Assembly: GCA_963729275.1 (NCBI GenBank)
Contig: CAVSNH010000004.1
Coordinates: 434,001 to 498,000 of the forward strand
From: CAVSNH01 sp963729275
Lineage (GTDB): Bacteria; Actinomycetota; Acidimicrobiia; Acidimicrobiales; RAAP-2
Length of the DNA stretch: 64,000 nucleotides
Direction: 5' to 3'
Shown one piece after another: positions 58,959 to 64,000 of the stretch. The translations under genes were made by a program, and so were the position numbers. Every line of letters begins with the position of its first letter. Within the stretch, counting starts at the first letter, position 1. The notes beneath the pieces were generated by a model, which made no database searches, had not been told where the DNA came from, and saw only the letters and a list, made by a program, of their open reading frames with translations.

Positions 58959-59902
58959 CGAGGGGTTTCACCCAGTCGCCCACGGGCGCCGTCCCAGAGT
59001 CCGTGGGCGATGGCCGAGCGCTCGGCTCGCGACCGGGCTTTCTGCAGGTGCCGAGCCGAGTAGGCGAGGTGCCAGGCCATCCAGCTGGGACGTCCGTGCC
59101 GACGGGCCAGGGCGAACGAGTTGCGGGCGTGGTAGTAGGCGCGCCACGCCTCGGTCGCGTCGGTGGGCCGACGGTCACGGAGTGCGGACTCGCGGCCGGC
59201 ATTGGTCTGCTGCCCGGCCACCCGCCGGGCCGCAACCTCGTCCAAGAGGACGTCGAAGCCCGCATCACGCACCCGGCAGAAGAAGTCGAAGTCCTCGAGC
59301 CCAAAGAACCAGGTCGAATCGGGGAGCACGCCGGCGTCGACCACCGCCCGCGACACCAGGGTCGCACCCCAGCAAGCGACGTCGACCGGCACGAGCCCTT
59401 CACCTGGCGCGGCCGGGACGACGTTCACGGTGTGTGCACCCCGACCCACGAAGACCCGGCCATAGGCGACGACGGCCCCCACCGGGTTCTCCGGTCCCGG
59501 CCCCCCGGCCCCGGTGCCGGCCCTGACCCGGTCGAGGAGGTCGAAGAGGCGGGGCGACGGAAGGTCGAACAGTCCCACGTCGTCCTCGCACAGGTAGGCC
59601 CAACGAACGTTTGGCTCGCGGAAGGCCTCGAGGAGTCCGATCTTGAACCCACCGGCCGGTCCGCAGTTGTACGGAAGACGGACCATGCGCACCGCCTGCT
59701 CCAGGCGGGCGTCGTCGAGACCGCCCTCGCCATTGACCACGACCACGATGCGTCGCGGGTCGAGGCCTTCACGCTCGATGAGGCCTCGCACCACGTCCCC
59801 TGCGAGTCTCGGTCGCAGGTAGGTGAGCACGACGGCGCAAACGTCGTCAGCCGGCACTTTCGTGAACGGTCCTGACGGCATGTCGTCGGCTGCGATGATC
59901 AC
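58901..59902 (-). CDS. Family 2 glycosyltransferase
   Basis: 333 residues from the GTG at 59902; ATG at 59881 is an alternative. GT-A fold with VCAVVLTYLRPRLA, NCGPAGGFKIGLLEAF, the metal-binding WAYLCEDDVGLFD (EDD), and WFFGLEDFDFFCRVRDAGFD. It resembles the 48411 gene in its N-x-G-x-x-GG element, so the two probably use related donors. The C-terminus is basic (SARHLQKARSRAERS). Divergent from the next GT2 gene, with a shared promoter region. Confidence 0.85.
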   Translation of the reverse strand: MIIAADDMPSGPFTKVPADDVCAVVLTYLRPRLAGDVVRGLIEREGLDPRRIVVVVNGEGGLDDARLEQAVRMVRLPYNCGPAGGFKIGLLEAFREPNVRWAYLCEDDVGLFDLPSPRLFDLLDRVRAGTGAGGPGPENPVGAVVAYGRVFVGRGAHTVNVVPAAPGEGLVPVDVACWGATLVSRAVVDAGVLPDSTWFFGLEDFDFFCRVRDAGFDVLLDEVAARRVAGQQTNAGRESALRDRRPTDATEAWRAYYHARNSFALARRHGRPSWMAWHLAYSARHLQKARSRAERSAIAHGLWDGARGRLGETPRYRRQVGEFDLEARSGSAR

Positions 59903-59919
59903 CTTCGGATCACAGGGGG

Positions 59920-59926
59920 TAGATTA
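59920..59926. promoter_or_regulatory. Overlapping divergent -10 boxes (TAGATT / TAATCT)
   Basis: TAGATT (59920-59925, plus) and TAATCT (59921-59926 read on the minus strand) overlap by five bases between two divergent GT2 genes. Both fit TAnnnT. If both are used, the two promoters compete for RNA polymerase. Confidence 0.4.
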
Positions 59927-59987
59927 ATGGTTGAGAGGCCCGACGGCGGCTCGATGTCCCTGGGGGCCGGCCTGGACGCGTGAGGGG

Positions 59988-60839
59988 GTGCAGGGAGCGG
60001 TGATCAGTGTCATCGTCCCGGTACACAACGGCATGCCGTGGCTCGAGGACCAACTTGTCGCCCTTGCCGCCCAGCAGTGTCCGCATCCGTGGGAGGTCAT
60101 CATCGCCGACAATGGCTCGACCGACCGCACCACGAGCTTCACCCGCGAGTTTGCCGACGCCCACGAGAACTTCCGTCTGGTCGACGCCTCGACGGTGAAG
60201 GGCCCACCGGCGGCTCGCAACGCCGGGGTACGGGCCTCCTCCGGCGAGCTCCTCGTCTTCTGCGATGCGGACGACGTCGTGCAGGCAGGTTGGCTCAACA
60301 GTTTCGCCAAGGCCCTCGACGACGTCGACGTCGTCGCCGGCGTCTTCGACTTCTGGTCACTCAACGGTCTGCGCTCCTCCTCACACCAGCCGGCATCGAT
60401 GCGCCAGCTCGGCTTCCTTCCGGCCGGCCTCGGCGCCAACCTGGCCGTCCGCCGGGGGGCGTTCGAGGGCGTCGGCGGCTTCGCCGAGGAGATGCTGGTC
60501 GGCGAGGACATCGATCTGTGCTGGCGGCTACAGCTAGCCGGCTACCGCTTCGTCATCGACTTCAACGCCCGCGTGGCCAAACGCGAGCGTCCCGAGTTCC
60601 TGCAGGTGTTCCGTCAGGCGGCCGCCTACGGACGCAGTGGCCCGGCCCTGTACCGCCGCTACCGCGACACGGGAGCCCGACGCAACCTGCGGGGCGCCCT
60701 CAAGTCGTGGATCTGGCTCGTGGCTGCCACGCCCAGCCTGATCCATCCGGGAGCCCATCGCCTCGATTGGGCGCGCGCCGCCGGAATGCGCTCGGGTCGA
60801 CTGTCCGGTTCACTCCGAGAGGGCGTCTTCTTCCCCTGA
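59988..60839 (+). CDS. Family 2 glycosyltransferase
   Basis: 283 residues from the GTG at 59988; GTG at 60000 and TTG at 59931 are in frame, so the start is uncertain. GT-A fold: ISVIVPVHNGMPWLEDQL, VIIADNGSTDRTTSF, GPPAARNAGVRASSGELLVF, CDADDVV (DxD-type), then VGEDIDLCWRLQLAGYRF. The C-terminal ~80 residues are basic and amphipathic (RSGPALYRRYRDTGARRNLR), probably membrane-binding. Cytoplasmic addition of one sugar to the exported glycan is likely. Confidence 0.88.
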   Translation: MQGAVISVIVPVHNGMPWLEDQLVALAAQQCPHPWEVIIADNGSTDRTTSFTREFADAHENFRLVDASTVKGPPAARNAGVRASSGELLVFCDADDVVQAGWLNSFAKALDDVDVVAGVFDFWSLNGLRSSSHQPASMRQLGFLPAGLGANLAVRRGAFEGVGGFAEEMLVGEDIDLCWRLQLAGYRFVIDFNARVAKRERPEFLQVFRQAAAYGRSGPALYRRYRDTGARRNLRGALKSWIWLVAATPSLIHPGAHRLDWARAAGMRSGRLSGSLREGVFFP

Positions 60840-60901
60840 ATCCGCGAGGTCCTGGGCTACCGGCCCGTCATTGGCGGCCCGGTCCAACCGGTCGGCAGGG
60901 C

Positions 60902-62092
60902 TCAGTTGATCTGCCAGTCGGAGCCCACGAAGACTGGGGAGAGGACCATCACGCCCTCGGGAAGGCGGTGGGCGTCGGGGCCCATCACGTCGAAAGACGT
61001 CACCGGGCGCCACGGAAGAAGCGGTTTGCCTTTGCCGCCAGCATGGCCCGAGATGGCTGGCCAGAGGGAGTAGCGGCCGTGGGCCAGGGGAACGTGACGA
61101 AGCACGCATCGGACTTCGAAGTCGCCGGCCGGGAACGAGCTGGCGTGGCGCACGACGAACATCGGGAAGGCCGCGCCTTGCGACACGCCGATGAAGAGGT
61201 TGGCGTCCATGGCCTCGGGCGAGTGGAGGTTGAGCACCACTTCTAGATCGGTCTCGGTTCGGATCTGACCACCGTCGAGAGCCCGGATCTCGCACTTTCG
61301 AAGTTGGATGATCCCTTCGTCCGAGGTGGTAAGCGCGGCATTCTGCTCGATGGCCTGGCGGTAGGCGCCAACGACCTCTTTGGTAGGGCCCGACGCCCGC
61401 ACGCATGCATTGGCCAGCCAGATGGCCTTGCTGCACGTCGCCTCCACCGACGCCAGGTCGTGGGAGACATAGATCAGCGTGGTTCCAGACCGCACGATCT
61501 CACCGATCCGCGCCAAGCACTTCTGCTGGAAGTTGGCGTCGCCGACGGACAGCACCTCGTCCACCAACAAGACGTCGGGCTCGAGGAAGGCGGCGATGGA
61601 GAACCCGAGCCGCATCTGCATGCCCATCGAGTAGAACTTGACTTGGCGGTCCACCGCCTCGCTGAGACCGGCGAACTCGACAATCTCGTCGAACTGTCGG
61701 CGGACCCGTTGTCGGCTCATGCCGAGGACCGCACCGTAGAGGAAGATATTCTCGCGGCCGTTGAGCTCCGGGTGGATCCCGCTCGTAACGCTCAGAAGGG
61801 CGCCGATCCGGCCGGCTACCGTGCACCGCCCTGCCGTCTGGTAGGTGACCTGGCTCATGATCTTGAGCAGGGTCGTCTTGCCCGACCCGTTGATGCCCAT
61901 GAGGGCGAGCGTTTCGCCCGGGTCCACATGGACGTTCACGTCCTTGAGCACCCAGCGGTAATCGTGCTTGGTTCTGCCGATGGTCCGTCCGAGGCGCTTC
62001 ATCTGGTCGTAGAACTTGGGAACGGTTCGGTCGGCCCGGAACCTCTTCCAGACCTGCTCGGCAACGATGGTCCCGTCAGGCAATGTCGGCAA
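60902..62092 (-). CDS. wzt: ABC transporter ATP-binding protein of polysaccharide export (Wzt)
   Basis: 396 residues from the TTG at 62092, overlapping the permease stop by 17 bases; a TTG three codons later is possible. ATPase domain: Walker A MGINGSGKTTLLK (G66-T73), signature KFYSMGMQMRLGFS, Walker B VLLVDEVLSVGD, H-loop YVSHDLASVE. The C-terminal ~150 residues (from about 245) are beta-rich and correspond to the Wzt C-terminal domain, which in O-antigen exporters recognises the finished glycan end. This implies that export may depend on a specific terminal modification. Confidence 0.9.
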   Translation of the reverse strand: MPTLPDGTIVAEQVWKRFRADRTVPKFYDQMKRLGRTIGRTKHDYRWVLKDVNVHVDPGETLALMGINGSGKTTLLKIMSQVTYQTAGRCTVAGRIGALLSVTSGIHPELNGRENIFLYGAVLGMSRQRVRRQFDEIVEFAGLSEAVDRQVKFYSMGMQMRLGFSIAAFLEPDVLLVDEVLSVGDANFQQKCLARIGEIVRSGTTLIYVSHDLASVEATCSKAIWLANACVRASGPTKEVVGAYRQAIEQNAALTTSDEGIIQLRKCEIRALDGGQIRTETDLEVVLNLHSPEAMDANLFIGVSQGAAFPMFVVRHASSFPAGDFEVRCVLRHVPLAHGRYSLWPAISGHAGGKGKPLLPWRPVTSFDVMGPDAHRLPEGVMVLSPVFVGSDWQIN

Positions 62093-63068
62093 AGTTCACC
62101 TCAAATCGCTTGAAGATGCGGTAGCCGAAGTACAGGTAGAGGATGGCGCCGAGAGCGGCTGCGCCGACCAGCGTCCACTCGGGAGAGTGCCCGAGCAACA
62201 GGGTCCACCGGGCCTGGTCGATAACCGGGCCGATCGGGTTGAAGAAGCCGTAGACCACCTGCAGGTTGACGGTGAACCCGCCCACCACGTGGTGAACGAC
62301 GTGTCCGTGCTTGTTGACCACGGTCACCGTGTGTCCTCCGGCGACGTGGAACTTGGCCGGGATCTTCGAGTAGGGCCAGATCACGGGCGTGGCGAACAGG
62401 CCCATTGTCGTGATGATGGGCAGGACCTGGACCAGGTCTCGCATCTGGATGATGAGCCCGGCCGCGGCCATGGTGACGCCGGCAGCGAAGACGACCTCGA
62501 TGACCATGAGGAGCGGTACGTAGACCCCGGTCCACCGGGGAGCCCGACCGAAGATGACGAACAGGATGGCCAGGGGGATCCAGGACGTCACCGTGTTGAT
62601 GCCGCTGAGGCACATGTTCTCGAGCGGGAAACACTCGCGGGGGAACTGGGTCTTGGCCATCAGTGCCTTGTTGGTGAGCAGGGACTGCCCGCCGTTGCCC
62701 AGCGAGTTCGCGAAGAAGTTCCAAACGAGGATGCCGACGAACGCGTAGAGGGCGTAGGGGAGCCCCTCGCTGCCGAATGACTTCACCCTCGAGAAGACGA
62801 CGATCATGAAGCCCAGCATGAGCACCGGGCTGATGACGGCCCACAGGATGCCGAGGGTGGCCTGCTTGTACTGGGCCCGGAAGTCCCGCTCGGTGAGTGT
62901 GTAGACGATCTCACGGTGGCGCCACAGGCTCTTCAGCGATTCGATCGGGTGAACCCTGTGGCGGTAGAACACCTGCAAAGGTGGCTCGGGCGGAAGGGCC
63001 GACGGGTCGTGCAGGACGAACGAGTCCAACGTTGGCGATGGCGGTGCCGGTGACGTCACAGTTGCCAT
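62076..63068 (-). CDS. wzm: ABC transporter permease of polysaccharide export (Wzm)
   Basis: 330 residues from the ATG at 63068. ABC-2 type permease: amphipathic N-terminal HREIVYTLTERDFRAQYKQA, then GILWAVISPVLMLGFMIVVF, ALYAFVGILVWNFFANSLG, FPRECFPLENM and TPVIWPYSKIP. About six membrane segments. It has a ~70-residue external insertion with KHGHVVHHVVGG that I do not recognise from typical Wzm. Transports a lipid-linked polysaccharide across the membrane with Wzt. Divergent from the GT4 gene at 63230. Confidence 0.9.
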   Translation of the reverse strand: MATVTSPAPPSPTLDSFVLHDPSALPPEPPLQVFYRHRVHPIESLKSLWRHREIVYTLTERDFRAQYKQATLGILWAVISPVLMLGFMIVVFSRVKSFGSEGLPYALYAFVGILVWNFFANSLGNGGQSLLTNKALMAKTQFPRECFPLENMCLSGINTVTSWIPLAILFVIFGRAPRWTGVYVPLLMVIEVVFAAGVTMAAAGLIIQMRDLVQVLPIITTMGLFATPVIWPYSKIPAKFHVAGGHTVTVVNKHGHVVHHVVGGFTVNLQVVYGFFNPIGPVIDQARWTLLLGHSPEWTLVGAAALGAILYLYFGYRIFKRFEVNFADIA

Positions 63069-63217
63069 GGATTGCCTTACCCCCTCGCCCTGCCCGGCCC
63101 CGGTTCCAGTCAGATGACGTATTGACCGGCAAGGCTATCGCGTCGTCGTCGATGCACGACATCCCCACGGCCAGGAATAGCCCCCAAGACCAGGAATAAT
63201 GGCTGACGCGACGTCGC

Positions 63218-63223
63218 TAACAT
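63218..63223 (+). promoter_or_regulatory. -10 box (TAACAT) for leaderless GT4 mRNA
   Basis: TAACAT ends exactly six bases before the GTG at 63230, placing transcription start on the start codon. Same geometry as at 2524 and 44343. Confidence 0.5.
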
Positions 63224-63229
63224 GACGGC

Positions 63230-64000
63230 GTGCCGGCCAGAGTAGAGGGGGCCAGGTTGGAGCCGGGACACTGGTCCGCTCGCGCGCGCTCGTTCCGGGG
63301 TGCGGGGCCCGACGGGCGTATTCGGGTGCTCCTCGCCATCAAGGGTCTGGCCACCGGCGGCGCCGAGCGCCTACTCGTCGATACGGTGGCCACCGGCGAC
63401 GCCGCCTCGTTCGACTACGAGGTTGCCTGCGTGATGGCTGACCTCAATAGCCTCGCCCCCCGGCTCGCCGATCTGGGCATCGCGGTTCATCAGCTTGGGG
63501 CCACCACCAACTTGGATGTTCGCTGGGTACCTCGGTTTCGGCGGCTCCTGATCGAGGGTGGTTTCGACATCGTCCACTTCCACCTGCCCTACACGGCCGC
63601 CATTGGGCGCCCGGCCGTGCTCAGCCTGCCCTCGCGGTCTCGGCCCGTCACGCTCTATACGGAGCACTGTCTGTGGAACAAGGTTTCGCCTCCCATCAAG
63701 GCCCTCAACCGACTCACTATCGGGACCGACGCTTCGGTGCTCGCCGTATCCGAAGCATCCCGCGGATCGCTCCCCGACCGACTCCGCCGGCGGGCACGCG
63801 TGGTGGTCCACGGGATCGACCAATCGCTGTCACCCGAGGTGGTAGCCGACCGTCCCACGATTCGTCACCGAATCCGCCAGCAGCTCGATGTTCCCGACGG
63901 CGACCTGCTGGCTCTCACCGTGGCCGGTCTGCGGGCCGAGAAGGGCTATGACCTTCTCCTCGAGGCTGCGCACGTCGTCGTCGGACGCAACCTCCCCATC
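63230..64000 (+). CDS. Glycosyltransferase family 4, N-terminal part (cut by window edge)
   Basis: 257 residues are present and the frame is open at the edge. The N-terminal Rossmann domain has RVLLAIKGLATGGAERLLVD, the typical GGAER acceptor-side loop of GT4 enzymes, and IVHFHLPYTAAIG. The second domain begins with VVVHGIDQSLSPEV and LTVAGLRAEKGYDLLLEAA. The catalytic E-x7-E region would lie beyond the window. The GTG start is fixed by the -10 box six bases upstream. It belongs to the glycan cluster, next to the Wzm/Wzt exporter. Confidence 0.88.
   Translation, partial: MPARVEGARLEPGHWSARARSFRGAGPDGRIRVLLAIKGLATGGAERLLVDTVATGDAASFDYEVACVMADLNSLAPRLADLGIAVHQLGATTNLDVRWVPRFRRLLIEGGFDIVHFHLPYTAAIGRPAVLSLPSRSRPVTLYTEHCLWNKVSPPIKALNRLTIGTDASVLAVSEASRGSLPDRLRRRARVVVHGIDQSLSPEVVADRPTIRHRIRQQLDVPDGDLLALTVAGLRAEKGYDLLLEAAHVVVGRNLPI

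Noticed and set aside
1..64000. CRISPR arrays, rRNA operons, riboswitches
   Set aside because: No regularly spaced repeats, rRNA stretches or recognisable riboswitch cores were seen in reading the sequence.

Overview
The window is high-GC DNA with actinobacterial features: mostly GC-rich codons, many GTG/TTG starts, ATGA/GTGA stop-start overlaps, an F420-type luciferase-like enzyme, and an AftD-type arabinofuranosyltransferase. No rRNA, tRNA, CRISPR array or intact transposon was seen. I infer an Actinomycetota member outside the classical mycolic-acid group, possibly Acidimicrobiia. That placement is inference only; there is no taxonomic marker gene here.

Region 1 (1-38.0 kb) is an unusually dense array of large polytopic membrane proteins of GT-C or GT-C-like architecture. 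Family A has seven members (1-369 partial, 366-2411, 6486-8453, 10206-12239, 16543-18579, 19031-20917, 33791-35671). Five of them carry a Cys-x-Cys-x-Asp motif in the first external loop. Family B is a pair (3851-5557, 8450-10156). Family C is a pair (21338-23113, 31682-33451). Single members are an AftB/LphB-like protein (23227-24909), a 1535-residue AftD-like protein (25532-30139) and a 705-residue protein (35900-38017). Interspersed are an OafA-type acyltransferase, a NifU-domain protein, a GT4 glycosyltransferase and a four-gene lipid-like cassette (luciferase-like oxidoreductase, thiolase, KAS III, nucleotidyltransferase; 12.4-16.5 kb). The 19-25 kb stretch is clearly AT-richer than its surroundings and holds IS-like sequence scraps and a 23-bp tandem repeat.

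Region 2 (38.1-64 kb) looks like a locus for a sulfated, exported surface glycan. cysD-cysN-cysC (sulfate activation to PAPS) is followed by six sulfotransferase genes. There is also a translationally coupled GNAT / polyprenyl-phosphate sugar transferase / DegT aminotransferase trio, a WbsX-methyltransferase fusion, several GT2 and GT4 glycosyltransferases, two methyltransferases, a polysaccharide deacetylase, an asparagine synthetase-like amidotransferase, and a Wzm/Wzt ABC exporter with a C-terminal sugar-binding type domain. Together they suggest a lipid-linked glycan that is initiated, extended, methylated, amidated and sulfated in the cytoplasm and then exported, with region 1 enzymes possibly adding further sugars outside the membrane. 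The combined pathway is inference from family membership and context.

Two of the sulfotransferase genes are each out of frame by one base at a poly-C tract, which is either sequencing error, decay or phase variation. Several genes start exactly or almost exactly 6 bases after a TAnnnT-like -10 box, which suggests leaderless transcripts.
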